A stretch of DNA of 64,000 nucleotides from SAR92 bacterium BACL16 MAG-120619-bin48 (GCA_001438605.1 LIDE01000009.1:1-64000), one strand, 5' to 3'; shown: positions 44,198 to 57,648, numbered from the stretch's first letter. The notes: generated from the letters alone by a model not told the origin. Numbers and translations are program-made.

Positions 44198-45325
44198 ATG
44201 CGAAAAACCAATCTAGCAATGGCCTTTAGCTACGAACAAGCAATGATTTTGGACAGTGCAAAAGCCTTTTGCAGTGACAAATCAACCATCGCAGCCGTGC
44301 GCAATTTACTCGACGGCGAAACTGGGTTTAACCCACAGGTGTGGCAAGAGATGGTTGCCCTCGGCTGGACCGGCATTGCCATCCCCGAAGAGTATGGCGG
44401 CTTAAATCTTGGCGTGGGCGCCCTGGTGCCACTGGCTGAAACTATGGGTCGCCATCTGCTGGGCACGCCGCTTATCTCTAGCGCGCTGACCGCACAAGCC
44501 ATTCTGCGCAGCGGCACTGAGTCCCAGCGCGCTGCTTGGTTGCCTGCGTTGGCCGACGGTGCTGCAGGTGCCCTCGCCCTGCTCGATAACGAAGACTGGG
44601 GCGGCGACTTTAGTGGCTGCACAGTGAGCGGCAGTGGCGACAACTTAACCCTCACGGGGCGCAAGTTAATGGTTGCCGATGGCGCTGTTGCGGATCTTTT
44701 TGTGGTGTCAGCCAGCCATGCGGGGCAGCCGGTTCTGGTTTTGGTCGAAGCCAAGCAATTGCCGGCTGGCGCACTTGAGTCTAAAACACTCATTGATGAG
44801 ACAAAACGCGCCTGCAATGTCGATTTCAGTGGCGTGACAGTGACCTCAAGCGCTCTGCTCACACCATCCGCAAGCACGCTGCATGAGCTTCGCCTGATCG
44901 GCGCGCTGCTCACAGCCGCGGAGGCTACCGGCACTGCCGCAGCCGCTCTCGACTTGATTGTCAGCTACCTCACCACTCGAGTGCAGTTTGGTCGCTTAAT
45001 TGGTTCTTATCAGGCATTAAAGCACCCCACTGTCGAGATTTTGTTACAGATGGACGCTGCTCGCTCCCTGATTTACCACGCGGCAACCTTAATTGGCGAC
45101 GGCCCCATCGACAGCGACACTGAAATTGCCTGCCGTATGGCAAAAGCGCAAGCCACCGAGGCACTCTTGTTCGCCGGCGACCGCGCCGTGCAGTTTCACG
45201 GCGGCATGGGCTTTACCTATGATTGCGATGCTCAGCTCTATATCCGCCGAGCGCAGTGGGCGCAGCATCAATACGGTGACGCTCAGCATCACCGGCGCAA
45301 ACTTGCAGACTTGTTGTTGGATTGA
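44198..45325 (+). CDS. Acyl-CoA dehydrogenase, non-catalytic-type partner
   Basis: 375 residues from ATG 44198, preceded by AAGGGA. Middle and C-terminal domains are present (TTRVQFGRLIGSYQALKHPTVEI and AVQFHGGMGFTYDCDAQLY), but the helix that carries the catalytic Glu in its neighbour reads LTAAEATGTAA without the ER pair, and the C-terminal GGxxEVQRN motif is missing (ends HHRRKLADLLLD). This fits the beta subunit of an alpha2beta2 acyl-CoA dehydrogenase formed with the gene just upstream. Confidence 0.9.
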   Translation: MRKTNLAMAFSYEQAMILDSAKAFCSDKSTIAAVRNLLDGETGFNPQVWQEMVALGWTGIAIPEEYGGLNLGVGALVPLAETMGRHLLGTPLISSALTAQAILRSGTESQRAAWLPALADGAAGALALLDNEDWGGDFSGCTVSGSGDNLTLTGRKLMVADGAVADLFVVSASHAGQPVLVLVEAKQLPAGALESKTLIDETKRACNVDFSGVTVTSSALLTPSASTLHELRLIGALLTAAEATGTAAAALDLIVSYLTTRVQFGRLIGSYQALKHPTVEILLQMDAARSLIYHAATLIGDGPIDSDTEIACRMAKAQATEALLFAGDRAVQFHGGMGFTYDCDAQLYIRRAQWAQHQYGDAQHHRRKLADLLLD

Positions 45326-45587
45326 GCCAGCTAACACGAGGGCAGTCTCAATGCTGCTACCCTGTGACGCGCAGCGCAATGCCAGCAAGATCTGTACTTG
45401 CGGCAATCTAGTCTGACAACAAAACCGTAGAACGCTGTAAGCTGGTCTTGAGGGTGCCAGTGAGACGTCGGGGCGTGCTAAAGTATGGCATTGTCCGGAC
45501 TGCTAAATAGTTCAAAAGTGCGGCGACATCTGCAAAGGGATATGCGATAGCCTCCGTGCACTATCGTCACAACGAGAATAATAAAAA

Positions 45588-46460
45588 ATGAAAAAAGCAC
45601 ACACTATTATCGGAATTGTCATCTCTCTGGTTATTGGCGCGTTGGTCATACTCGCCGGCAGCCACGGCAGTATTCCAGTTGCTGGCCTGCCTCTGTTCGC
45701 CCTGTGTGGCGTCATTGGCTTCGCGCTCCACTGGTCGGTATTTGTCCCATCTTATATTTTCCAAACAGAGCACTACTTCGATTTAACCGGTTCCATCTCC
45801 TATATCAGCACGGTGGCCGTGGCTGCGGCACTGAACCCCCAACTGGACGCCCGCGACATTATTATTTGTGCGATGATTTTTATCTGGGCTGCGCGACTCG
45901 GCTCGTTTCTGTTTTGGCGAATCAAGAAGGACGGTCAAGACAAGCGTTTCACCGTGATGAAAACCCAGCCGATTTGGTTTCTCATGACCTGGACCCTCGG
46001 CGGACTGTGGGTGCTGGTAACCATGGCGGCCGGCCTTGCCGCCATCACCTCAAGCACAACCGCAGAGATGGGCCCGCTATCTTGGCTGGGCTGTGCCCTG
46101 TGGCTGTTCGGCATGACTGTAGAAGTGATGGCTGACCGCCAGAAAACCCAGTTCCGCGCTGTGCCTGAAAATCGCTCACGCTTTATCACCACCGGTCTCT
46201 GGGCCTGGTCGCGACACCCCAACTACTTTGGCGAGATCACCCTCTGGCTCGGCCTCTCATTAGTGGCTTTGCCCGTGCTCTCTGGCTGGCAGTTGGCGAC
46301 CATGATTTCGCCGGTGTTTGTCTATCTGCTACTGACAAGGGTCAGTGGTATTACGCTGCTGGAGGCAATGTCGAACAAAAAGTGGGGTGATGACCCCGCC
46401 TACATCGCCTACCGCGATTCCACGCCAGCACTGATGCTGCGCAAACCGCGGGGGCGTTGA
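45588..46460 (+). CDS. DUF1295 / steroid 5-alpha-reductase-like membrane protein
   Basis: 290 residues with about seven hydrophobic helices. The C-terminal part has FITTGLWAWSRHPNYFGEITLWLGL, the NADPH-binding-type signature shared by DUF1295 proteins, isoprenylcysteine methyltransferases and steroid 5-alpha-reductases. The biochemical role of bacterial DUF1295 proteins is mostly unknown; lipid or steroid reduction is an inference from fold and neighbours. The 262 bases before it hold no recognised gene or clear promoter. It converges on the hydrolase at 46473 with a 12-base gap. Confidence 0.8.
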   Translation: MKKAHTIIGIVISLVIGALVILAGSHGSIPVAGLPLFALCGVIGFALHWSVFVPSYIFQTEHYFDLTGSISYISTVAVAAALNPQLDARDIIICAMIFIWAARLGSFLFWRIKKDGQDKRFTVMKTQPIWFLMTWTLGGLWVLVTMAAGLAAITSSTTAEMGPLSWLGCALWLFGMTVEVMADRQKTQFRAVPENRSRFITTGLWAWSRHPNYFGEITLWLGLSLVALPVLSGWQLATMISPVFVYLLLTRVSGITLLEAMSNKKWGDDPAYIAYRDSTPALMLRKPRGR

Positions 46461-46472
46461 GAAGAGATTGCT

Positions 46473-47534
46473 CTAGGCTGAGTGGCGTTGTAAAAACAGT
46501 TTGATCTGCTCAAACGACGCCTCAGCTTCGGGAAGCTCTGGATAGAAAATTTGCCATACATGGGGCACGTGCTGCCAGCGTTGCAGTGTGGCGTCAGTGC
46601 CCGCTGCCACAGCCTTGTTCACATAGCGGCGACCATCGTCGCGCAACATCTCATGGTCACTCACCTGCACCAAAATCGGCGGCAAGCCAGACAGGTCGCC
46701 TAATAATGGCGAAATCGCTGGCGCTGTAGGTTTAGCTTTACCCGACCACCACTGCACCGCAAACAACAGCCATCGAGGCACTTTATTTAGCCCTTTGGCC
46801 AGCGGTTTGAGAATAATATCGGTATCCATATTAGTGCTAAGGCTTGGGCTGACCATGCGCGCATCAGTGACGGGAGAGAGCGCCACGGCCGCATTCGGCG
46901 CCCGCCGGCCACTATCCCGCACCCAAGCGAGCAGAGACAACGTTAAATTACCTCCGGCAGAATCCCCGGCAACGTAGACCGTGGTCGCAGGTGCTGCGCC
47001 ATCAGGACCCTGCTGCAGCATCCAGTCGTAAGCAGTGCGGCAGTCTTCCACCGAGGCCATGCGGTTGTGCTCAGGCATCAGGCGATAATCAATTGCCAGC
47101 ACCGCTGCATTGCTGATTTCAGATAATTTACTGGTAATCACACGATGGCTTTTCGGGCTGCCAAAATAAAATGCACCGCCATGAATATAGAGCAAGCGAC
47201 GGTCGCTATTGACGCCAGGAGCAACAACCCACTCTGCGGGAACGCCGCCAGCATCAACGGCCGTGACAGCACTGACAATCGGCGCGTTGGCAAACATATT
47301 GTTAATAATGTCGCGGGTAGCCACTAACCGCTCAGTCACGCCCATATGCGCTGTTGCGCGATGACTGCCGCCGATGCGCTCCATGATGGCATCGAGCGCG
47401 GCAGCAGAATCCATCGCATCAAATTGATGCCCCTCCGGCAGATCAAATTCTGCCATCGGGTCTTTCCGAGTGACAGCATACGCCGTCACAGCGGCCCCCA
47501 CTGCCACAGCACCGCCGATTATTAGTGCACTCAT
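46473..47534 (-). CDS. Alpha/beta hydrolase, hormone-sensitive lipase (HSL) family
   Basis: 353 residues. An N-terminal hydrophobic segment (SALIIGGAVAVGAAVTAYAV) probably anchors it in the membrane. The oxyanion motif YIHGGAFYFGS (HGG at 118-120) and the nucleophile Ser192 in VAGDSAGGNL define the HSL family; SDHEMLRDD and HVPHVWQIF give Asp and His. ATGA overlap with the preceding acyl-CoA dehydrogenase puts it in that operon, where it may release an acyl or ester substrate. Confidence 0.9.
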   Translation of the reverse strand: MSALIIGGAVAVGAAVTAYAVTRKDPMAEFDLPEGHQFDAMDSAAALDAIMERIGGSHRATAHMGVTERLVATRDIINNMFANAPIVSAVTAVDAGGVPAEWVVAPGVNSDRRLLYIHGGAFYFGSPKSHRVITSKLSEISNAAVLAIDYRLMPEHNRMASVEDCRTAYDWMLQQGPDGAAPATTVYVAGDSAGGNLTLSLLAWVRDSGRRAPNAAVALSPVTDARMVSPSLSTNMDTDIILKPLAKGLNKVPRWLLFAVQWWSGKAKPTAPAISPLLGDLSGLPPILVQVSDHEMLRDDGRRYVNKAVAAGTDATLQRWQHVPHVWQIFYPELPEAEASFEQIKLFLQRHSA

Positions 47535-48694
47535 AAGCTGCTGTAACTCAGGTGGTTAAACTTTTTCTGGTGATAATCACCGTCACCAAAGGTCACATTG
47601 ATAGTCATTAAGCGCTTTACATAATGGCCAATATTCAGCTCGTCGGTCATGCCAATACCGCCATGTAGCTGTATGGCCTCCTCGCCCACTTTGCGGCCAA
47701 ACTTGGCAACGGTGGCTTTGAGGGCGTGCACAGACTTGAGCAGCTCGGTGTTGTCCATTTCCGGGTTGGCAGCGATATCGTTGGCGTCGCAAAGACCGCG
47801 GTAGAGCATCGATTTGGTTTGCTCGCAAGCGATAAACATATCCACCATACGATGCTGCAGCGCTTGGAAAGAGCTGATCGGCGTACCAAACTGCTGGCGC
47901 GTTTTTGAGTACTCAACCGTCAGACTGTTAAGCATCGACATAATGCCCAGCGCCTCAGCGCTGAGCGCCATCAGTACCGTAGGCATAACGCCATCAACAA
48001 GATCTAAGCCTTCACCCACACCTTTTAACAGCTGGTCTGCAGCGACAATAACATTGTCAAAGGTGACGGTCGCTGCGCGCTGGCCATCCATTGTTTTGTA
48101 GCTTTTAACCGTGACACCAGCTGCTTTGGAATCCACTAAAAAGAGACTGATACCCTGACGATCAAACTGAGAGCCACTGGTGCGGGCAGTCACGACAAAC
48201 TTATCCGCAATTCCACCATTAAAGACCACGGTTTTTTCACCAGTGATGCTGTAGCCGCCGTCGCAGGCAGTCGCTGTGGTGGTGACATCGGCCATTTCAT
48301 AGCGCGATTGCCGCTCTAAAAAGGCAAAGGAGCCCAGACAGCTGCCGTCGATCACCGACGGAATAATGGCTTCTTTCAAGGGCTCATTAGTGGACGCTGA
48401 GAGCAAGCCGCCAAATACAACCACGGTGGAGACAAAAGGCTCGACCACTATGCCTTTGCCGAGTTCTTCCATAATTGCGGCGAGATCTTCTGCCGTGCCG
48501 CCGAAGCCGCCGTACTCTTCCGCGAAGGGCACTGAAAGCCAGCCTAACTCGGCAAATGTTGCCCAAAAGTCGCGGCTCATGCCCTCTTCCGAGTCGATAA
48601 TTTTACGGCGGGTGTCAAAGTCGTACTCGTCGCGAACAAAGCGCGCAACGCTGTCTTTGATCATGGTTTGTTCTTCTGAAAAATCAAAATTCAT
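47531..48694 (-). CDS. Acyl-CoA dehydrogenase, non-catalytic-type partner
   Basis: 387 residues starting NFDFSEEQTMIKDSVARFV. The C-terminal half contains YSKTRQQFGTPISSFQALQHRM and AIQLHGGIGMTDELNIGHYVKR but no catalytic ER dipeptide (helix reads VLMALSAEALGIMS) and no GGxxE FAD motif. With the dehydrogenase at 48728, 33 bases upstream, it repeats the pair architecture seen at 42966-45325. It overlaps the HSL-type hydrolase by 4 bases. Confidence 0.9.
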   Translation of the reverse strand: MNFDFSEEQTMIKDSVARFVRDEYDFDTRRKIIDSEEGMSRDFWATFAELGWLSVPFAEEYGGFGGTAEDLAAIMEELGKGIVVEPFVSTVVVFGGLLSASTNEPLKEAIIPSVIDGSCLGSFAFLERQSRYEMADVTTTATACDGGYSITGEKTVVFNGGIADKFVVTARTSGSQFDRQGISLFLVDSKAAGVTVKSYKTMDGQRAATVTFDNVIVAADQLLKGVGEGLDLVDGVMPTVLMALSAEALGIMSMLNSLTVEYSKTRQQFGTPISSFQALQHRMVDMFIACEQTKSMLYRGLCDANDIAANPEMDNTELLKSVHALKATVAKFGRKVGEEAIQLHGGIGMTDELNIGHYVKRLMTINVTFGDGDYHQKKFNHLSYSSL

Positions 48695-48727
48695 CTGTGT
48701 AAACTCCGAAAATCTGTTGTCTGTCGC

Positions 48728-49912
48728 TTAGAGGCCAAGTACGGCTTTGGCGATCACGTTGCGCTGAACTTCGTTAGAACCACCGTAGATGGTTGCGGCT
48801 CGTCCATACATGTAATTTCTGCGCGCTTCGTTGGCAAAGTTGTGTCCCAGCTCGGTATTGTCCAAGTCGCCTTGCAGCGCACCGCCGTAGTAGGAAGCCA
48901 ACTGCAACTGCAGCTCTTGAATCGCTTGGGTAATTTCAGTGCCTTTGATCTTCAGCAGCGACGACTCGGGACCGGGCTGGCCGCCAGCGGCCATCGAGGC
49001 GAATACGCGCAGCTCGGTGTATTCCAGAGCCATTAGCTCCATCTCAATATCGGAAAGACGCAGTTGGAAAATAGGATCTTTAATCATCGCTTGACCACCG
49101 TTAACTTCCGCAGCGGCGCGCAACTTTAGCTCACGAAGCGCACGCTTCGAGTCCGCGACTTCCGCCATACCGGTGCGCTCGTGGGCCAACAGCGCCTTGG
49201 CGTAGGTCCAGCCCTTGTCCTGCTCACCAATTCGATTAGCTACAGGCACCAGAACGTCTTCAAACAGCACTTCGTTCAGGCTGTGCTTACCGTCGATACT
49301 GACAATGGGCTTAACCGTAATGCCGGGAGTTTTCATATCGATCAGCAAAAAGCTAATGCCTTGCTGGCGACGAATATCTTTGGTGGTGCGAACTAAGCAG
49401 AAAATCCAATCAGCGTACTGAGCGAGCGTGGTCCAAATTTTGCGGCCATTGACGATATAGTTATCACCGGCATATTCAGCCGTCGTGCTCAGCGCCGCGA
49501 GGTCAGAGCCAGCGCCTGGCTCAGAGTAACCCTGACACCACCAGTCATCGCTGGACAAAATGCGCGGCAGAAACTTAGCTTTTTGCTCCTGGGTGCCGAA
49601 GGTATAGATCACCGGCGCCACCATTTTTAAGCCAAAAGGCACAACATCAGGGATACCGGCGGCACCGCGCTCTGTCTCGTAAATAAACTTTTGTGTGACG
49701 GTCCAACCGGTACCGCCGTATTCCTTTGGCCAACCCGGCGCAATCCAGCCCTTGGCATAGAGTTTTTTCTGCCAGCGAATCATAGCGTCTTTATAGTCGT
49801 CTTCGGGCTTAACACCCTCCGGGCTCACCTGTGTTGGCTTGTATTCGTTGGCAAAAAATTGACGCACTTCATCTCTAAATTCAAGATCCTGTGCTGAGAA
49901 ATTAATATCCAC
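48728..49912 (-). CDS. Acyl-CoA dehydrogenase, catalytic-type subunit
   Basis: 394 residues from a GTG at 49912, placed 8 bases after GGGGAG; upstream GTG (49921) and ATG (49963) codons exist but fit the ribosome site less well. QGYSEPGAGSDLAALST is the FAD loop, Glu245 in LLAHERTG the likely catalytic base and YGGSNEVQRNVIAKAVLGL the C-terminal FAD motif. First gene of a three-gene operon with the partner dehydrogenase and a hydrolase, controlled by a good promoter that overlaps an inverted repeat. Confidence 0.92.
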   Translation of the reverse strand: MDINFSAQDLEFRDEVRQFFANEYKPTQVSPEGVKPEDDYKDAMIRWQKKLYAKGWIAPGWPKEYGGTGWTVTQKFIYETERGAAGIPDVVPFGLKMVAPVIYTFGTQEQKAKFLPRILSSDDWWCQGYSEPGAGSDLAALSTTAEYAGDNYIVNGRKIWTTLAQYADWIFCLVRTTKDIRRQQGISFLLIDMKTPGITVKPIVSIDGKHSLNEVLFEDVLVPVANRIGEQDKGWTYAKALLAHERTGMAEVADSKRALRELKLRAAAEVNGGQAMIKDPIFQLRLSDIEMELMALEYTELRVFASMAAGGQPGPESSLLKIKGTEITQAIQELQLQLASYYGGALQGDLDNTELGHNFANEARRNYMYGRAATIYGGSNEVQRNVIAKAVLGL

Positions 49913-50231
49913 GTGGTTCACTCCCCGGTTGTAGTATTGTTGCCACAGCATAAGTTGTGGCATTTAGTGTGTCAATACGATAGAACTCGCCGGTCAGCGA
50001 TCGAAAACCTTGGCTGCAAAAGTCGGAGCACATGGCCTGGACCGAAGGCTGATGGCACTGCGGCGGCTGACGCGCAAAGCGAGATACCATACCGCCAGAA
50101 CGTATATCACCCTCAGAGGGCCGGAACGCAGTCTAAGTTTTACAAACAATTGTTTCGGTGAATGGAGGGATTACATTTACCCATAATTCTGGCGCGTATG
50201 TTGGTTATAAAAAAAGGAAAGTGAACTATCT
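49913..50231. other. Intergenic region upstream of the dehydrogenase operon
   Basis: 319 bases without a gene. The part near 49942-49975 is the promoter/operator of the minus-strand dehydrogenase operon. At 50144-50155 there is a perfect 12-bp palindrome AAACAATTGTTT. The stretch beyond it, toward the YczE-like gene, is A/T-rich and contains nothing I recognise. Confidence 0.6.
49942..49975 (-). promoter_or_regulatory. Strong promoter with operator-like inverted repeat
   Basis: On the minus strand TTGACA (49975-49970) and TATGCT (49952-49947) are 17 bases apart, close to consensus. GCCACA (49942-49947) and TGTGGC (49956-49961) are perfect inverted copies with an 8-base gap that cover the -10 box. 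A bound dimer would block the polymerase, so a repressor of the acyl-CoA dehydrogenase operon is predicted; its gene is not in the window. Confidence 0.65.
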
Positions 50232-50906
50232 TTATAAAAACCGCCTTACAAACAGTATCCCAATGGCGACGCAGGGGCCAATGCCAAAAGCGAAAAACAG
50301 TGTACCTACTCCGACCACACCACCAAGATACCAGCCAATTGAAACCACCGTGACTTCAATCCCTATTCGGATAGTTGCGATAGGCATTCCCGTTTTTGCC
50401 TGCAAGCCGGTCATGAGACCATCACGAGGTCCTGCACCCAGATTCGCGGTAAGATAAATTCCTGACGCTAGCCCCACAACCAACACACCAATTGCTGCTT
50501 GTATAAGCTGCCACCGCAAGGTTTCCGGATAAGGCAGTAATACCAATGAAAAATCTATCATGAAAGCTATAATTAAAGCGTTCAACAGCGTGCCCATACC
50601 TGGTTTTTGCCGCAATGGAATCCATAACACTAAAATAGCAAAACTTACGATCATGGTAACAAAACCAATACTCCATCCGGTTTTTCCGCTTATTCCCTGA
50701 GCGAGCACCGTCCACGGACTTACACCCGCTCCGCTGGCAATTAAGATCGATTCCCCCAATCCAAATAAAACCAAACCAAGGTTCAGGTAAAAGAACGTGA
50801 GCAGTTTAGGTCGCATGTTGTAGGGGGTTGATGAACTCCAATGCAAACGCGGTACTTTTTTGACAGAAAAAATTTTTAACACCGGCCATAGCGCTTCGAG
50901 CAACAT
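50232..50906 (-). CDS. YczE/YyaS-like integral membrane protein
   Basis: 224 residues with about five hydrophobic helices. LVLFGLGESILIASGAGVSPWTVLAQGIS and GIYLTANLGAGPRDGLMTGLQAKTG are the two related glycine-rich repeats of the YczE family. The ATG at 50906 follows AAAGGA by 8 bases; an alternative start at 50816 would remove a basic N-terminal stretch. Function of the family is unknown. It is monocistronic between 160-320 base gaps and looks more A/T-rich than its neighbours, so it may have been acquired separately. Confidence 0.8.
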   Translation of the reverse strand: MLLEALWPVLKIFSVKKVPRLHWSSSTPYNMRPKLLTFFYLNLGLVLFGLGESILIASGAGVSPWTVLAQGISGKTGWSIGFVTMIVSFAILVLWIPLRQKPGMGTLLNALIIAFMIDFSLVLLPYPETLRWQLIQAAIGVLVVGLASGIYLTANLGAGPRDGLMTGLQAKTGMPIATIRIGIEVTVVSIGWYLGGVVGVGTLFFAFGIGPCVAIGILFVRRFL

Positions 50907-51072
50907 GGGTGTAATCCTTTTCGGTAGTAAGAAACGAGCATTCAGTCCAACAATCTGCCAGAAATATTTATTTCATGCAGATATCGAACTCGTCGAGAAA
51001 ATTTGGCTCTCACACCACAATCACAGACTGGTAAGCCAATCGAAGATTAGACGAGGGAACCACAAAAAACAA

Positions 51073-55151
<4,079 letters not shown>

Positions 55152-55178
55152 CGATAACATTCCTAAACTCGTTGTTCG

Positions 55179-56003
55179 CTAGCGGTGGTCAGCCGCCCAA
55201 TAGGGCTTACGCTTTTCAACAAAGGCGGCGACACCCTCGCGCCCTTCGTCACTCAGCATGCAGTGGGCGAAGCCTTGAGACGCAAAATCCAAAGCCTCTG
55301 GCCGCGGTCGGCGTAGGGTTTCGAAAAGAATACTTTTGGTCACGGCATTCGCCCCTGGCGCACAGGCGGCAACTTGGCCTAAAACGGTCTGGCATTGCGC
55401 CTCAAGCTCTTTAATAGTCTCAGCCACAGCGTGTGCGATACCCAGCGCAACAGCCTCAGTGCCACTAAAACGGGCGCCTGTGAGCATTAAACGCCGCGCT
55501 TGGGTAAGACCGACACGCTCGGTGACAAAAGGGGCGATTTGTGCCGGCGGAATACCGAGACTGGTCTCGCTGAGACGAAAGCGCGCATCGGCCATCACGA
55601 GGGTGATGTCGGCAACACAGGCCAACCCTAGACCGCCGCCAATGGCAGCGCCCTCAACGAGAATAATCACCACCTGCGGCTGTTCATTGAGCTTAATCAG
55701 CAGATCGCCAAAGCTGCGGTTGCTTTGCGCCACTTCTTCAGCGCTGATCACCTGCATGCCTGATTTGAAGCCTTTGATATCGCCACCGGCGCAAAACACG
55801 CCGCCTTTGCCGCGCAGCACAATCGCCCGCAGACTCCGGTCGTTATGCACGGCGTCGAGCACTGCGGAAAGCTCGTCGCTCATCTCTGCGGATAATGCAT
55901 TCTTGGCCTCGGGGCGGTTTAGCCAGATGGTCAACACGGCGCCCTGCCGCTCTAGCAGCAGTGCTTTGGTATCGGGTAATACTGTTTTTGCTAAGTCTGT
56001 CAT
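55179..56003 (-). CDS. Enoyl-CoA hydratase family (AtuE/LiuC-like glutaconyl-CoA hydratase)
   Basis: Crotonase-fold hydratase of 274 residues. Oxyanion-hole segments are LRGKGGVFCAGGDIKGFKSG and EGAAIGGGLGLACVADITL; RLSETSLGIPPAQIAPFVTERVG carries a catalytic-site Glu. Placed between the carboxylase alpha and beta genes, as in atu and liu operons, it should hydrate the glutaconyl-CoA product of the carboxylase. 22-27 base gaps on both sides show co-transcription. Confidence 0.9.
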   Translation of the reverse strand: MTDLAKTVLPDTKALLLERQGAVLTIWLNRPEAKNALSAEMSDELSAVLDAVHNDRSLRAIVLRGKGGVFCAGGDIKGFKSGMQVISAEEVAQSNRSFGDLLIKLNEQPQVVIILVEGAAIGGGLGLACVADITLVMADARFRLSETSLGIPPAQIAPFVTERVGLTQARRLMLTGARFSGTEAVALGIAHAVAETIKELEAQCQTVLGQVAACAPGANAVTKSILFETLRRPRPEALDFASQGFAHCMLSDEGREGVAAFVEKRKPYWAADHR

Positions 56004-56025
56004 GGTTTATCTCACTAGAAAGCGG

Positions 56026-57648
56026 TTAGAGGCGTGCCACGCCAAAGCTATTTGGCCGCACCACGCGATGGCGCCCTTCGCGGACGGTCTCAAGCAGCAT
56101 ACCGAGCGTCTTGCGCAAATTGCGCGGATCAATCATGCCGTCGTCCATCATGTGACCCGAGGTATAAAAAGCATCAGACTGAGAGTCGAAAATATGCGCC
56201 AATACCTGCTCCTGCTGGGCGAGCATTTCCTCATCCGGCGCCACACCCATAGCCGCAGCCTTGCCGCGGGCTACCATCGACATGGTTTTAGCGGCCTGCT
56301 CTCCACCCATCACACCCATTCGCGCATTGGGAAAGGTGTAGAGGAAATCTGGATTGTAGCCGCGACCACACATGCCGTAGTTACCCGCACCGAAACTGGC
56401 GCCCGTCATCACAGTGATGCGCGGCACGTCGATATTGCGCACGGCTTGAATCATTTTCGAGCCGTGTTTGATCATGCCCGCCTGCTCAGATTTCGTGCCA
56501 ACGATATAGCCGGTGGTGTTTTGGAAAAACAGGGCTGGAATATTGGCCTGATCGAGTAGCTGCAAAAACTGCGTGGCTTTGTTGGCACCCTGAGGGTCAA
56601 TCGGACCATTGTTGCCAATAATACCAACCGATTGACCAAAGATTTCTGCCTTCAAACAGACAGTAGAGACTCCGAAGCGGGGTTTAAAGTCGAGGAAATC
56701 CGAGCCATCCACTACACGCGCCACGAGCTCACGCATGTCGTAAGGCGTGCGATAGTCTGTTGGAATCACCCCCGCCAGTTCGTCTGGGTCATAAATTGGC
56801 TCGAGAAAATCACGTTTTGGCGGTAATGGGCAGTTGTCATTCCACTGCAATCGATTGATCAGCTCACGGCATATCTGAATACCGTGGCCATCGTTTTCCG
56901 CGAGATATTCGGCAAGACCCGAGACTGTGGCATGCATCTCCGCCCCGCCCAACTCTTCCTCTGTGGCTATTTCGCCGGTTGCCGCTCGCAGCAGAGGTGG
57001 GCCCGCCAAGAATGCGCGCCCTGTGCCTTTTATGGCAATCACATAGTCGCTTAAGCCCGGCATATAGGCACCGCCCGCGGTGGAAGAGCCATGCAAAATA
57101 GAAATCACCGGTATTCCCGCTTTACTCAGCTTCGCCAGAGAGCCAAAAAGTGCCCCACCGCTGCTAAATCCTTCGACGGTATAATTCATCAGGTCACCGC
57201 CAGCGCTCTCAACCAGATGCACAAAGGGCAACTTCTGTTCCAGTGATATCTCTTCTGCGCGACTGATCCGATAGCCACCCGCGGTGGTTAACGATCCCGC
57301 CAAAATGCCACTGTCGTCAACCACGACGGTGCAGCGCACGCCCGAAATAAAGCCAATACCGGCAATAACCGTTGACCCGGGAATGGATTTGTCAGGATTT
57401 TTTGCATCAACCAAATACCCAGCAAGGTTGCCGATTTCAAGAAACGGCATGCCGGGATCGAGCAGGCGCGCCAAGCGCTCACGAGGCGTTAGCTGACCCC
57501 GTTCATCAAACCTTGGCTTGCGCTTTTCAGAGATCTCGCGGCCTCTCGCGTTAAGCATATTAAGCTTATCGACAAGGGCGAGCATCTCCGCACGTTGACG
57601 CAGAAACGTCTCTGAGTTGGTGTTTATCTTTGAGGCAAATACTGCCAT
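56026..57648 (-). CDS. Acyl-CoA carboxylase carboxyltransferase beta subunit (AtuC/LiuB type)
   Basis: Transfers carboxyl from biotin to the gamma carbon of an unsaturated branched acyl-CoA. 540 residues in two crotonase-like halves: RLLDPGMPFLEIGNLAGYL and HGSSTAGGAYMPGLSDYVI in the first, PALFFQNTTGYIVGTKSEQ and MTGASFGAGNYGMCGRGYNPDF in the second. Either methylcrotonyl-CoA or geranyl-CoA could be the substrate; family and length do not decide, but AtuA directly upstream points to geranyl-CoA. Confidence 0.92.
   Translation of the reverse strand: MAVFASKINTNSETFLRQRAEMLALVDKLNMLNARGREISEKRKPRFDERGQLTPRERLARLLDPGMPFLEIGNLAGYLVDAKNPDKSIPGSTVIAGIGFISGVRCTVVVDDSGILAGSLTTAGGYRISRAEEISLEQKLPFVHLVESAGGDLMNYTVEGFSSGGALFGSLAKLSKAGIPVISILHGSSTAGGAYMPGLSDYVIAIKGTGRAFLAGPPLLRAATGEIATEEELGGAEMHATVSGLAEYLAENDGHGIQICRELINRLQWNDNCPLPPKRDFLEPIYDPDELAGVIPTDYRTPYDMRELVARVVDGSDFLDFKPRFGVSTVCLKAEIFGQSVGIIGNNGPIDPQGANKATQFLQLLDQANIPALFFQNTTGYIVGTKSEQAGMIKHGSKMIQAVRNIDVPRITVMTGASFGAGNYGMCGRGYNPDFLYTFPNARMGVMGGEQAAKTMSMVARGKAAAMGVAPDEEMLAQQEQVLAHIFDSQSDAFYTSGHMMDDGMIDPRNLRKTLGMLLETVREGRHRVVRPNSFGVARL

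Noticed and set aside
55336-56559. 407-codon plus-strand open frame opposite the hydratase and carboxyltransferase genes
   Set aside because: Entirely antisense to two clear genes, low-complexity Arg/Ser/Ala-rich translation and no family resemblance; a G+C shadow.
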